The translations under genes were made by a program, and so were the position numbers. Of a stretch of DNA of 64,000 nucleotides, positions 1-8,257 are shown piece after piece. The stretch lies in the NCBI RefSeq assembly GCF_902859895.1, contig NZ_CADIKM010000027.1:1-64000 (forward strand), given 5' to 3'. Origin of the DNA: Pararobbsia alpina (GTDB taxonomy: Bacteria > Pseudomonadota > Gammaproteobacteria > Burkholderiales > Burkholderiaceae). Within the stretch, counting starts at the first letter, position 1; the number at the start of each line of letters is the position of its first letter. Under the pieces are notes generated by a model, which worked only from the letters and a program-made list of their open reading frames with translations, made no database searches and was not told the origin of the DNA.

Positions 1-240
1 TACTTCCGCTGTGATTTGACGCTCGGATCGCCGCAATCGAAAAGTCGAAACCTGCGGCAAGACAGGTTTCGTTAATTCCCGGTGACTCAGCGTTTTGACA
101 CGCTCTGGGCCATCTTCGGCCATTCGCTCGCACGCCGTGACGGACATTCGAACGTCGGTTCGACCGGGAGACCGGACCATCGCTGCGCCTAGTCCGCTTT
201 TGCCCCACTCGGGGGCGCTGAGGCGCGCTCCGTACTTGGG
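1..240. other. no supported gene in the first 240 bases
   Basis: An open frame runs off the window edge on the minus strand from an ATG at about 123 (about 41 codons). It has no recognisable motif, and its composition is not convincing enough to call a gene. Nothing else is seen here. Confidence 0.4.
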
Positions 241-399
241 TTAGGGCGGATTGCCGCCACCGTCCTGCGGATACCCACGGCCGCCGCACGGCTCAGCATG
301 AGCCGACGGTGCGGAGAGGATCGCATAGGTGCCGACGGTGCCGCCAACCACTGTCAGCAGGGCAACGGCAAGCAGGAAACCCTTCATCACGTGTTTCAT
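241..399 (-). CDS. tiny secreted or membrane-anchored protein, 52 aa
   Basis: This short frame has an ATG at 399 preceded by a GGGGAG ribosome site, and ends at a TAA at 243-241. The protein starts MKHVMKGF and continues with a hydrophobic stretch of about 20 residues (LLAVALLTVVGG and on), then Ala-His-Ala. That is a plausible Sec signal peptide with cleavage near residue 35. The mature part would be only about 17 residues, Gly- and Pro-rich with one Cys (EPCGGRGYPQDGG). I do not recognise a family. A ribosome site, signal peptide and stop together argue that it is real. It could instead stay as an uncleaved membrane peptide. Confidence 0.55.
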   Translation of the reverse strand: MKHVMKGFLLAVALLTVVGGTVGTYAILSAPSAHAEPCGGRGYPQDGGGNPP

Positions 400-712
400 G
401 GTTTCTCCCCGGGGAGGCAGGCATACTCGCCCTAAGTCTAGTTCGCTTTATGGCCAGGACAAGTACGAGAATGTATAGCAGATGTCCAAGTGGCGAAATG
501 CTGCTGAGCGGCACGGGTCCGGCTGCGAAAAGTCAGCCTACACACGGGTGCAGCGCAACGAGCGTGCTGGCACGACTGTCGCCATCACGGGAGAGGCAAT
601 CGGCATTCCTCCGCCGCCATTTGTTGACGGTTTTGTTTGGATTTCTCGGAAAGTCGACGTCGACGCAGTCATCGTCGTCGAACATTGACCAATGCGCATG
701 CGCGGCGGGTGT
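400..712. other. intergenic stretch, no supported gene
   Basis: Overlapping frames on both strands lack ribosome sites and protein-like composition. The stretch lies upstream of the tiny secreted protein and downstream of the MFS gene, so it probably holds only the promoter of the former and the 3' end of the latter. Confidence 0.4.
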
Positions 713-2050
713 CTATGGTCGCCCGACGAGTCCGGTGGATAGGTGTTGCCGTGAAGCAATCCTGATGCGCGAGACGAGCCACGCCGCCAGCACGAACCAC
801 ACCGCGGCGACGACGAACGCGGTAACGTAGGCGGGTCCGGCACCGGCAAACGCTTTGACCCATGACAGCATCCACCCGGTCGCGGCAGGGCCTAGGATCT
901 GCGGCAGCACCATCGACACTTGCCAGATGCCCATGTCCTTGCCGCTGGACGCATCGTCTGGCAACACTTGCAGCGCGAGTGCCCAGTCGACGGCTTGATA
1001 GGTGCCGTAAGCGGCGCAGAAAACCAGCCCGACCGTGATCACCAGCAACTGGTTCGGATGCAACGCCAGGAGGACAAAGCCGGTTGCAGCCCCGGCCATG
1101 ATCCAGCTTGTCAGGCGGACGACGGGAACGACGCCGTAATGGTCGGCGAGCCGTGCGCCCAGCAGGCTGGCCGGGATCGCCAGCACCACGCCGACACCAA
1201 GCAGCCCGTTCAGGAGACTGGTCGGATGACGAATGCCGATCACGTCCTGCAGGTAGTACAACATGAAGCTGAAGATTGACCAGATTCCCATGTTGGCGAA
1301 CAGGCGGGTTACGAGCACCCAGTAGAAATTTCGGTGCAGGCGTGGATCGAGATAGAACGAGCGGACGAACGCGAAGAGCTCGAACCGGTCGCGGGATCGG
1401 GCAGGCCTCGGCTCGCGCGAGCCGCGAATCGTCAGCCAAAGGCAGAGCAACATGATTGCAATGAACGTGGCAACCGCGGGATACACGTGACGCGGAGAAT
1501 AGAACGCAACGAGCACCACGTTACCGGTGATGGTGCCGAGCACGCTCATCACGTTGAGCCACGCGCTCGCGCGGTTGGCTTCCTGTTTCGGCACAACATC
1601 GGGCACCAGCCCGGCGTACGGACCCGCCGCCCAGTTCCACCAGAATTGGAGATGCACGAACGCGAGTGCATACAGCCATACGCTCCCCGCGCCGTTGAAT
1701 GACGCAAGCCATACCAGTGCGACCGAGGTGCCGAACACGCCGACGACGAGAAACGGTCGCCGACGTCCATGTTTTGCAGAGCAGCGATCTGAAAGCGCTC
1801 CGGCCAGTGGCGCCACGACCATCGCAATGAATGCACCGGCCGCAATGACCGAGCCGGCCACGCCTTCCTTTAACGCGGCGTCGCGTCCGAGCATTTCGGC
1901 AACCTGTGCCGGCACGAGCACCGGAACGACCGTCATCCATTGGCTAAAGAGCGCAAACCACAGCGACGCGATCTGTATGTGGCTGAGCGTCGACAGGCGA
2001 GGGACCGGCGGTCTGGTCAACAGATTCCGGGCTGGACTGGATAGGGTCAT
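713..2050 (-). CDS. MFS transporter
   Basis: An integral membrane transporter of about 445 residues with some twelve hydrophobic helices. The loop after the second helix reads GALSDRCSAKHGRRRPFLVVG, matching the MFS G-x-x-x-D-R-x-x-R-R/K signature with the GRRRPF form seen in sugar and disaccharide (GPH or SLC45-like) carriers. The substrate cannot be read from sequence. I chose the ATG at 2050 (MTLSSPARN) over a GTG at 2080; neither has a strong ribosome site. It stands alone, divergent from the DUF1697 gene, with a promoter region of about 145 bases between them. Confidence 0.85.
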   Translation of the reverse strand: MTLSSPARNLLTRPPVPRLSTLSHIQIASLWFALFSQWMTVVPVLVPAQVAEMLGRDAALKEGVAGSVIAAGAFIAMVVAPLAGALSDRCSAKHGRRRPFLVVGVFGTSVALVWLASFNGAGSVWLYALAFVHLQFWWNWAAGPYAGLVPDVVPKQEANRASAWLNVMSVLGTITGNVVLVAFYSPRHVYPAVATFIAIMLLCLWLTIRGSREPRPARSRDRFELFAFVRSFYLDPRLHRNFYWVLVTRLFANMGIWSIFSFMLYYLQDVIGIRHPTSLLNGLLGVGVVLAIPASLLGARLADHYGVVPVVRLTSWIMAGAATGFVLLALHPNQLLVITVGLVFCAAYGTYQAVDWALALQVLPDDASSGKDMGIWQVSMVLPQILGPAATGWMLSWVKAFAGAGPAYVTAFVVAAVWFVLAAWLVSRIRIASRQHLSTGLVGRP

Positions 2051-2194
2051 GTCAGAAGTCCACGAGCGTCGCCATAGCACGAGTAAAAGCCGCGCTCTGA
2101 GGTCGAACTGAGCCGGTCACCACAGAGTACTCTGGAACGGATCGAGCGACTTCAGGGTAGGCTGCGCCGACGGAAATGACGATAGGATCACTTT

Positions 2195-2704
2195 ATGACT
2201 CGATACGTGGCTTTCCTACGGGCCGTAAATGTTGGCGGCACCGGTAAGCTCCCTATGTCCGAGCTGCGAGCGATGTGCGAGTCCATTGGTTTTACCAACG
2301 TGCGCACCTATATCGCAAGTGGCAACGTCGTCTTCGAAAGCAAGCTCACGGAAGCCTCAGTGAAGGCTCGGCTGGAACGTTGCCTGGAGATATACGCGGG
2401 CAAGCCAGTAGGTGTTCTAGTCCGGACTGGCGCAGAGCTGGTCGCGGTTGTTGACGGGAATCCATTCGGGGCCGCCGCACCGAATCGGACCGTCGCAATA
2501 TTCCTCGATGCACCACCTCCTGCCGACGCCCTGTCTCATGTGAGCGGCCAGCAGGATGAAGAAATCGCGCTCGGAACGCGTGAGGTGTACGTGCACTACA
2601 GCAACGGAATCGCACACTCAAAATTGAAAATTCCCGCTGTGAGGACCGGCACCGCCCGCAACATGAACACTGTGGCAAAACTCGCTGAGTGGGCGACAGA
2701 CTAG
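2195..2704 (+). CDS. DUF1697 domain protein
   Basis: A soluble protein of 169 residues covering the whole DUF1697 family length. The N terminus MTRYVAFLRAVNVGGTGK and the segment NVRTYIASGNVVFES are the family hallmarks. The C-terminal part (VYVHYSNGIAHSKL, then GTARNMNTVAKLAEW) also matches. The family is widespread in bacteria and has no established reaction. The start is an ATG with AGGA about 8 bases upstream. It is monocistronic by context. Confidence 0.9.
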   Translation: MTRYVAFLRAVNVGGTGKLPMSELRAMCESIGFTNVRTYIASGNVVFESKLTEASVKARLERCLEIYAGKPVGVLVRTGAELVAVVDGNPFGAAAPNRTVAIFLDAPPPADALSHVSGQQDEEIALGTREVYVHYSNGIAHSKLKIPAVRTGTARNMNTVAKLAEWATD

Positions 2705-3064
2705 TCCGAGGGTCCTCCGGCGTCTTGGATCGGGCCAGTTGCGGACGCTGGCTCGACGAGCCTTCGAGGGAACGCTGAAGGCGATTGATGCCAGCGCCGG
2801 AGTGAAGGACGCCTATGGGTCGACTACGGCCGACTGCCTGGTTCAGTAGTCGGCCATCTACGGCCGTTCAGGGGCTACTGTTGCTGGACGCTCAAACGTC
2901 CCTTCTGTCTCCGGGAACCGCCCTTTACCCGATAAAAAACGACGCAGCAAGGACGAGTCGAGCGCGGTCCTATACATGGAATTCACTCAGGCCTATGGAA
3001 CCGGGAGGTCCCGAGCTGTGCGCCGGTCGCGATGGCGAGTTTCCGGAACCCGGCACGCCAATCG
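2705..3064. other. intergenic stretch of 360 bases with possible repeat remnant
   Basis: No credible gene. The part around 2825-2875 holds a short inverted motif (GGCCGACTGCC, then AGTCGGCC) and the word ACGGCCGTTC, which recurs in another gene-free stretch near 21075. This may be a degraded interspersed repeat of the kind common between Burkholderia genes; that is an inference. Confidence 0.3.
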
Positions 3065-4003
3065 TCATCTTGTACCAGGGACTTTGTCATGGCCTGGCGG
3101 GCGGCTCTTCACATGATCGATGAAAACGCGCAGTTTCGGCATGATCTGCCGGCGGCTTGGATAGTAGAGAAACACGCCCGGTATCACCGGTGCGAACGGC
3201 TCCAGCACGTGCACCAGTTTTCCCGCTCTCAACCCTTCAACGGTCATCGGCTCAGGTAGCTGGGCAAGGCCTATGCCTTCGATTGCCGCGCCAAGCATGG
3301 TGGAAAAATCGCTCGCGATGAAGGGACCGGATACGGCGATCTCGATCACTTGGCCATTGTCGTTGAATGACCACAGCGCGAGCGCGCCGCTGGATCGCCG
3401 CCATCGCAAGCATGCGTGTTGGCGCAGATCGTCCGTGTTCCCAGGCAGGCTGCGTTCTGCGAAGTAGGCAGGGCTGCCGACGACGATGAGGCGAAACGGT
3501 GGCGTCAACGGTATCGCGACCATGTCGGCGTCGACGAACTGACCCAGCCGGATGCCGGCGTCGAACCCTTCCGCTGCAAGATCGATCAGCTCCTTGCTTG
3601 CGGCGATCTCCAGTTCGACCTCAGGATAAGCCTGGCAGAAGGATGCAATCAGTGGTTCCAGGAGGATTGGCACCACCGCGTGCGGCACTGAAAGACGCAA
3701 CAATCCGGCGGGCCGCTGGCCAAGTCCGCGCGCAACCTCACTAGCGGCGACAAGCTCCTCGAAGGCAGGTTTTGCGTGCGAAAGAAACCGTTCGCCAGCT
3801 TCGGTCAGGCCGACACTACGCGTGGTGCGTATGAAGAGCGCGGCGCCAATGCGCGCTTCAAGTAAACGCACCGTCTGGCTGACGGCCGAAGGTGTCACCC
3901 CGAGATCCGCGGCTGCCCGGCGAAAACTACGATGCTGGGCGACGCTCAGGAACACCTCCACGCCATCGAGCGCGCCTTGCCTGACTGTGAAGTTCTGCTT
4001 CAT
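3065..4003 (-). CDS. LysR-family transcriptional regulator
   Basis: A 312-residue LTTR with an N-terminal winged helix-turn-helix at about residues 12-70 (SFRRAAADLGVTPSAVSQTV, then LEARIGAALFIRTTRSVGLTEAG) and a C-terminal substrate-binding domain. Repressor/activator proteins of this type usually control a divergent gene; here that is the SAM methyltransferase beginning at 4135, with about 130 bases between. The start is an ATG. The effector is unknown. Confidence 0.92.
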   Translation of the reverse strand: MKQNFTVRQGALDGVEVFLSVAQHRSFRRAAADLGVTPSAVSQTVRLLEARIGAALFIRTTRSVGLTEAGERFLSHAKPAFEELVAASEVARGLGQRPAGLLRLSVPHAVVPILLEPLIASFCQAYPEVELEIAASKELIDLAAEGFDAGIRLGQFVDADMVAIPLTPPFRLIVVGSPAYFAERSLPGNTDDLRQHACLRWRRSSGALALWSFNDNGQVIEIAVSGPFIASDFSTMLGAAIEGIGLAQLPEPMTVEGLRAGKLVHVLEPFAPVIPGVFLYYPSRRQIMPKLRVFIDHVKSRPPGHDKVPGTR

Positions 4004-4134
4004 AGCCCGTCAACATTGTGATGAATAGTCGCTCGCGAGGGGCCATGGTACACCTACGCTTGCGGATGAGGGGGCACGCCGATGTCGACTCGCAAGCCCT
4101 GAACAATCCGCTAAGACCGTGGAGGAACTCCGCA

Positions 4135-4965
4135 ATGACTGATGCACTTGATGACGTGCGAGATCACTATCGCGCGACCGGCCTGACCGAGCGGCTGAAG
4201 ATCGCGCTCACGGTCTTTGGGCCGGAGGATCAGCGGCTCACACCGCAGCAGCTGGGCGCCCTCGACCAGTTTCACACCCGTGGGCTTGCTGCCACCACGG
4301 AGCTTTCCAAATTGGCCGGGATCACCGCCGATATGTCGGTGCTGGACGTCGGTTCGGGCGTTGGCGGGCCGGCCCGTTTTCTGTCTGCAACCTATGGTTG
4401 CCGGGTGACGGGTATCGACCTCAGCGAACCATTCGTGGATGCCGCACGCTATCTCACCCGGCGCACAGGGCAGAGCGAACAGGTTTCGTTCCATACCGCC
4501 AGCGCGCTGGAACTTCCCTTCGACGGCAGCCGTTTCGACGCCGTATTGCTGCAGCACGTGGCGATGAATATCTCCGACCGCGCACGTCTTTACCGCGAGA
4601 TCGAACGCGTGCTGAAGCCATGCGGCAGGTTTGCGACGTTCGACGTCGTCGCAAACGGCAGCGAACCGTACTACCCCGTTCCCTGGGCGCGAACGCCGAC
4701 AACAAGCTTTCTCCTGACGGCCGATGCAACGCGCGAGGCGATCGAACAAGCAGGTTTCCGCACGCTGGCATGGCAAAACGACACCGAAGCCGCTAAGGCC
4801 TGGAGCACCCAACTGCGTGCGTCAGGCCCGCTGCCCTCGCCAAATCTCGGCGTGGTGATGGGGCCTGACTTCGCACAGCTCGCCGCAAACCTGGCGCGAA
4901 ATCTCCTGGAAGGCCGACTCGGCATTCTCACCGCGGTGTTCGAGGCCGCATCCACAAAGTGCTGA
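4135..4965 (+). CDS. class I SAM-dependent methyltransferase
   Basis: A 276-residue cytoplasmic methyltransferase. The SAM-binding motif I, VLDVGSGVGGPARF, lies at residues 69-82, followed by GCRVTGIDLSEPFV (acidic motif II) and LPFDGSRFDAVLLQHVAMNI (motifs III/IV). The pattern resembles UbiE/sarcosine-dimethylglycine type small-molecule methyltransferases, but the substrate is not predictable. I chose the ATG at 4135 because GGAGGAACTCC lies just upstream; the frame is open back to 4018 without a better start. It is divergent from the LysR gene, which probably controls it. Confidence 0.88.
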   Translation: MTDALDDVRDHYRATGLTERLKIALTVFGPEDQRLTPQQLGALDQFHTRGLAATTELSKLAGITADMSVLDVGSGVGGPARFLSATYGCRVTGIDLSEPFVDAARYLTRRTGQSEQVSFHTASALELPFDGSRFDAVLLQHVAMNISDRARLYREIERVLKPCGRFATFDVVANGSEPYYPVPWARTPTTSFLLTADATREAIEQAGFRTLAWQNDTEAAKAWSTQLRASGPLPSPNLGVVMGPDFAQLAANLARNLLEGRLGILTAVFEAASTKC

Positions 4966-5094
4966 CCCCTGCTTTCGTGATGCCAGGCTCGATCCTGCTG
5001 CATGCGCTGTCGCTGCGCCAGTTGATCCGACGACACCCCGGCTGATCTCCTTCCTATTCTTCAATGCGCCAGACAACACCTGACAGGAGGCAAC

Positions 5095-5616
5095 ATGTCA
5101 CCGGAGCTTCTCTTCCAATCGCATCTCGTTCTAGGCTATGTCGCCTGGCTGCTTTGCTTCCGCGTATACGTCTGGCCCAGGCTCAAGTCGATGGACCCAT
5201 TCGAAGCGCAACGCGCCATGGCCACCTTGCACAGCTTCCGTTTTTTCGGGCTGGTCTTCATTCTGCCGGGCATCGTCAGTCCCGATCTGCCTGCCAGCTT
5301 CGCCGTGTTCGCCGCATACGGTGACTTCGCAACGGGAGTTCTGGCGATGCTGGCGCTACTCACAGCACGGATACGCCCACTCTTTTGGTCGTTCGTCGTA
5401 GCCTTTAATCTTGTGGGAGCGACCGACCTCATTCTCGACTACTACCACGCGATCCAGTCCGATCTTCCTGCGCGTGCGGGAGAGTTCGGCGCTACGTACG
5501 CGATTCCGATCATCTACGTGCCTGTGCTGATGATTACGCATGTTGCCGCCTTCTATCTCCTGCTGCGCCCTCAGTCCAAGGCGGCTCGGAGCTATTTATC
5601 GTTCCGTAAGTCATGA
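5095..5616 (+). CDS. small four-helix membrane protein
   Basis: A 173-residue integral membrane protein with four or five hydrophobic helices (HLVLGYVAWLLCFRVYVW; FRFFGLVFILPGIV; FATGVLAMLALL; AIPIIYVPVLMITHVAAFYL). A strong AGGAGG ribosome site stands 5 bases before the ATG. It resembles uncharacterised proteobacterial membrane proteins of similar length; I cannot name a function. It lies 129 bases after the methyltransferase on the same strand and might share its transcript. Confidence 0.75.
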   Translation: MSPELLFQSHLVLGYVAWLLCFRVYVWPRLKSMDPFEAQRAMATLHSFRFFGLVFILPGIVSPDLPASFAVFAAYGDFATGVLAMLALLTARIRPLFWSFVVAFNLVGATDLILDYYHAIQSDLPARAGEFGATYAIPIIYVPVLMITHVAAFYLLLRPQSKAARSYLSFRKS

Positions 5617-6015
5617 CATTGCCAAAGCGTAGCCTGCTTCCAGCAGGAGGCAATGCGGCGGAAGGACTAGCACCCGCTAGATAATATTAATCAAAGAACC
5701 CCAGGTATTCGACGGTATCTTGTGGCTCCCGGTAAGCCGGGCCCGCTGCGCACCGATGGACGTCAGGGTGTTGCGGGTCGAGCTCCGGTTCGACACGAAC
5801 GTCCACTGAGTGAGGGGACCGTCACCGATCCGATCGGACTTCGACTGTAGAAGCACATCGAGGAGTTGGTCGAGTCGTGGCCTATGAATCATGAATCCCT
5901 CGTTGGCCATTGCCGCGGTATTGATCTGCAAGGACGAGCAGAGGGCGGCCTTGCGTTGTGCGTCGGCAGCGGTTTCCTGACGCGATCGCACCATGAGCGC
6001 TCGGAGCTCCTCGCT

Positions 6016-6240
6016 TACCCATTGACCGGCGATAACCGCGAGACCGCCGACTAGTTCGATGACGATGGTCGCCCACGCCATGAAGTGCGGTGCCGGCACA
6101 CCGAGCGCGTGCAAAATTCCGGCAAATGCATCTGGATGCTTCACAATTTTTGCGTAGCCGTGCGCCATGAACCCGTAACCGACGACCAGCCGCAATGGCA
6201 GAGGTGTCCATCGCGCGAGGCCCCAGCGGTCCGTCAGCCA
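6016..6240 (-). pseudogene. DoxX-family fragment
   Basis: The minus-strand frame from about 6240 to 6016 reads as the first half of a DoxX membrane protein (PLPLRLVVGYGFMAHGYAK, HALGVPAPHFMAWATIVIEL, VGGLAVIAGQWV). The frame has no proper start, and after QWV the protein continues to 5677 with polar sequence unlike DoxX, so two of the usual four helices are missing. It abuts a histidine-kinase fragment on the opposite strand, which marks a rearrangement junction near 6240. The sequence between 5677 and 6015 is unrecognised. Confidence 0.65.
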
Positions 6241-6249
6241 GGCGGGATC

Positions 6250-6345
6250 GCCCGAAGCATGTGGAACGCCTGTTCGACGCCTTCTACACGACCAAGGCCA
6301 GCGGGATGGGCATGGGTCTACCGATCTCCCGTTCGATCATCGTCT
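6250..6345 (+). pseudogene. histidine kinase ATPase-domain fragment
   Basis: Thirty-odd codons encode KHVERLFDAFYTTKASGM and GMGLPISRSII, the F- and G2-box region of a HATPase_c domain. The same segment in the intact kinase of this window (27773-29854) reads HLFDSFFTTKPAGMGLGL. There is no start, no H-box and no C-terminal EAHGG, so only a shred remains. It lies between the DoxX fragment and the 3' end of the NrsF-like gene. Confidence 0.7.
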
Positions 6346-6374
6346 ACTCAGCATCCAAGACGGCTCTGAACGCT

Positions 6375-7016
6375 TTACCAGCGCAACAGCCGGGGGCCGA
6401 GCAGCGCCCCGATAACCGTCGGCACCAGCATCCCAAGCAGATACCACGCGCCCCAGAACGGGATGCCCATTTCGGGGCAATGCAGGCAATACGCGAGCGT
6501 CGCGGTCGAACCGGCCAGCAAGCCGCCCGCCGCACCGGACGCCGCGAGCCGGGTCGGCGCCAGTCCTTTGAGCGCCCAGAAGACGGCTATAAGGCCGGGA
6601 ACCGACAGCATCGCGATATTGAACGGACAGACGCGCCAGGTTTTGCCGAGCACGAGTGCGAGCCGTGCGTCGTCCGGTGCAGCCATCAATACATACGCTC
6701 CGGCCAGACAAACCGCCGCGACCGGCGCAGCAATCAACCAGCCGCTACCACCCGCGCGTACGCCAGGCCGTGCGAGCCGCGTCGACATCCACAGCGAGCC
6801 GATCATCAGACACAAAGGCAACGCGATCTTGGCCCAAAAGATCGGCGTGGCTGCCACTTCGGCGAGGTCGCGCCGGATGCCGAGCACCATCGCCATGATC
6901 AGCGTCGCACCGGCCGCGCCCACCAGCACCGCAATGCTAAAGCGTTTCGTGAGCGCGTGACGGTCCACCGGTGAGACGCTGGTGGCAAGCAGGGAAATGA
7001 AGTCATCCGTTTTCAT
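6375..7016 (-). CDS. nrsF: NrsF-like membrane anti-sigma factor (DUF1109)
   Basis: A 213-residue inner-membrane protein with about six helices and the DUF1109/NrsF layout: a short cytoplasmic N terminus ([19 protein letters not shown]) followed by helices. Conserved Cys residues occur at [10 protein letters not shown] and in [11 protein letters not shown]; in Caulobacter the corresponding NrsF cysteines are needed for sensing. The start ATG overlaps the stop of the sigma gene by four bases, so the two are translationally coupled. By homology it holds the sigma factor inactive at the membrane until a redox or oxidant signal arrives. Confidence 0.88.
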   Translation of the reverse strand: MKTDDFISLLATSVSPVDRHALTKRFSIAVLVGAAGATLIMAMVLGIRRDLAEVAATPIFWAKIALPLCLMIGSLWMSTRLARPGVRAGGSGWLIAAPVAAVCLAGAYVLMAAPDDARLALVLGKTWRVCPFNIAMLSVPGLIAVFWALKGLAPTRLAASGAAGGLLAGSTATLAYCLHCPEMGIPFWGAWYLLGMLVPTVIGALLGPRLLRW

Positions 7017-7585
7017 CGCGTTCCTCGAATCTTTGCAGCCAACGCCTTGAGTCCACGATGCACGCCAATCTTGACCGCGGACTCCGACAAGCCGGTCAAT
7101 TTCGCGGTCTCCGTCACGGACAGCCCTTCGAGCTTCACGTGCATGATCGGCAGACGCTGGCGATCAGGTAACTGTTCGAGCAGTTTCCCGAGGTCGCGCT
7201 TTGCTTGCGCCGACTCGAGATCGGGCGCGGCGAGCAACTCGAACGCGTCGTCAAGCGGATCGTTCAGCGCGTCGTGTCGAGCGCGTGACCGAAAGTAATC
7301 CGTCAGCTTGTAGCGCGCGATAGCGTGAATCCATGCCGTCAGCGGTTCCTCGGCGCGATACGTATGCCGTCCGTTGTGAACTGCCAGCAGAATTTCCTGC
7401 ACGAGATCCTCGACGTCGGACGCGCCATCATGAAACCGCCTTCGCAGGAAGCCTCGCAGGTGCGCGCCCAGTTCCGCCAGGAATTGGCGATACGCGGCGC
7501 TGTCGCCGTCCAGGCCCCTCAGGAACAGGGTTCGCAGATGCGCTTCTTTCGCCTGCGCTGCGGTGATATCGGTAGTTCGATTCAT
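7013..7585 (-). CDS. sigF: ECF sigma factor, SigF type
   Basis: A 190-residue sigma-70 family factor with region 2 ([20 protein letters not shown], then [19 protein letters not shown], about residues 58-100) and region 4 ([20 protein letters not shown], then [20 protein letters not shown], about residues 137-180). It is paired with an NrsF-like anti-sigma factor. It should direct transcription of the divergent Met-rich peptide and MsrP-like genes. The ATG at 7585 has no clear ribosome site and overlaps a SigF-like promoter motif, so the true start is uncertain. Confidence 0.9.
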   Translation of the reverse strand: MNRTTDITAAQAKEAHLRTLFLRGLDGDSAAYRQFLAELGAHLRGFLRRRFHDGASDVEDLVQEILLAVHNGRHTYRAEEPLTAWIHAIARYKLTDYFRSRARHDALNDPLDDAFELLAAPDLESAQAKRDLGKLLEQLPDRQRLPIMHVKLEGLSVTETAKLTGLSESAVKIGVHRGLKALAAKIRGTR

Positions 7586-7601
7586 CTGAGGCGTCGGTTA
7601 C
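7576..7601 (-). promoter_or_regulatory. SigF-type promoter motif at the sigF start
   Basis: On the minus strand GTAACC (7601-7596) is followed after exactly 16 bases by CGAA (7579-7576). This equals the motif I recall for Caulobacter SigF promoters. It straddles the annotated start codon of the sigma gene, so either the real translation start is further in, or the match is fortuitous or internal. Confidence 0.45.
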
Positions 7602-7698
7602 AGGAAACAGGAGTTTATTCCATCGCCCCGCGTTGAAGTTCCCGACCGCGCTGCACGTCCCTCATTTGTCTGTTTCAGAAAAAAATTTCGCGCCCGCT

Positions 7699-7724
7699 GT
7701 AACCGCGTCGGGACACGGGGCGAA
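7699..7724 (+). promoter_or_regulatory. predicted SigF-type promoter
   Basis: GTAACC at 7699-7704 and CGAA at 7721-7724 are separated by 16 bases, an exact match to the GTAACC-N16-CGAA pattern reported for SigF of Caulobacter (from memory). It lies about 130 bases before the MXKDX gene on the same strand, in the expected place to drive the peptide, cytochrome and molybdoenzyme genes. Confidence 0.7.
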
Positions 7725-7851
7725 CTACCTCACGGATGCGCGAGTACTACGCATCGGTAATTGCCGGAAAGCAGGTTCACCCGATACACACATGGGCCGT
7801 GCACGCCTCATCGGCCGCACCGACCCGATCAACAACATCCAAGGAGTTGCC

Positions 7852-8103
7852 ATGAAAAGCATTGCAATCGCAGTATTCGCCGCAGCGTTGCTCGTCAGCG
7901 GTAGTTCAGCGTTCGCCCAGGCGAGCGGCGCCATGTCCGGTGATTCGATGTCGAAAGACGCGACAAGCAAAGACTCGACGGCCAAGAGTTCGATGTCCAA
8001 AGATTCAATGAGCAAGGACGGAATGGCCAAAGATTCGATGAGCAAGGACGGCAGCAAGATGAAACCGGACGCAATGAAGAAAGATGACACGATGAGCAAA
8101 TAG
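7852..8103 (+). CDS. secreted Met-rich MXKDX pentapeptide-repeat protein
   Basis: 83 residues. A signal peptide of about 23 residues (MKSIAIAVFAAALLVSGSSA, then FAQ) is followed by an almost pure run of a five-residue repeat of the form S/G-M-S/A-K-D. Met recurs every five residues and Lys-Asp pairs alternate, giving a hydrophilic, probably unfolded periplasmic peptide. A strong AAGGAG site lies 5 bases before the ATG; the frame is open further upstream, but that part is not protein-like. By analogy with MrpX of Azospira suillum it may act as a sacrificial methionine pool that soaks up hypochlorite and is regenerated by a methionine sulfoxide reductase. Confidence 0.85.
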   Translation: MKSIAIAVFAAALLVSGSSAFAQASGAMSGDSMSKDATSKDSTAKSSMSKDSMSKDGMAKDSMSKDGSKMKPDAMKKDDTMSK

Positions 8104-8257
8104 GTACCCGAGTGGTTCCCGGCATGCCGGGAACGCACCGCCGAATCCCGAAAACCAGGCGACCGCTGAAATGCTGCAAGTCAGCGAACTCCCACCGTGT
8201 GCCCACTGAAGCAAACGAAGATTCGTCCCGCGCCGATGCCAAACCCGGAGATTCAAC

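Noticed and set aside
309-849. Several overlapping open frames on both strands
   Set aside because: No ribosome sites and Arg/Ser-rich composition typical of non-coding high-GC DNA.
2815-3123. A 102-codon frame after the DUF1697 gene
   Set aside because: It overlaps the LysR 3' end and has no recognisable motif.
6340-6372. The words [11 protein letters not shown] look like an SDR active site
   Set aside because: There is no SDR sequence on either side; the similarity is a chance product of the junction.
6195-6974. A 259-codon plus-strand frame across the NrsF-like gene
   Set aside because: Only its first 50 codons carry the kinase fragment; the rest is the complement of the NrsF-like gene.
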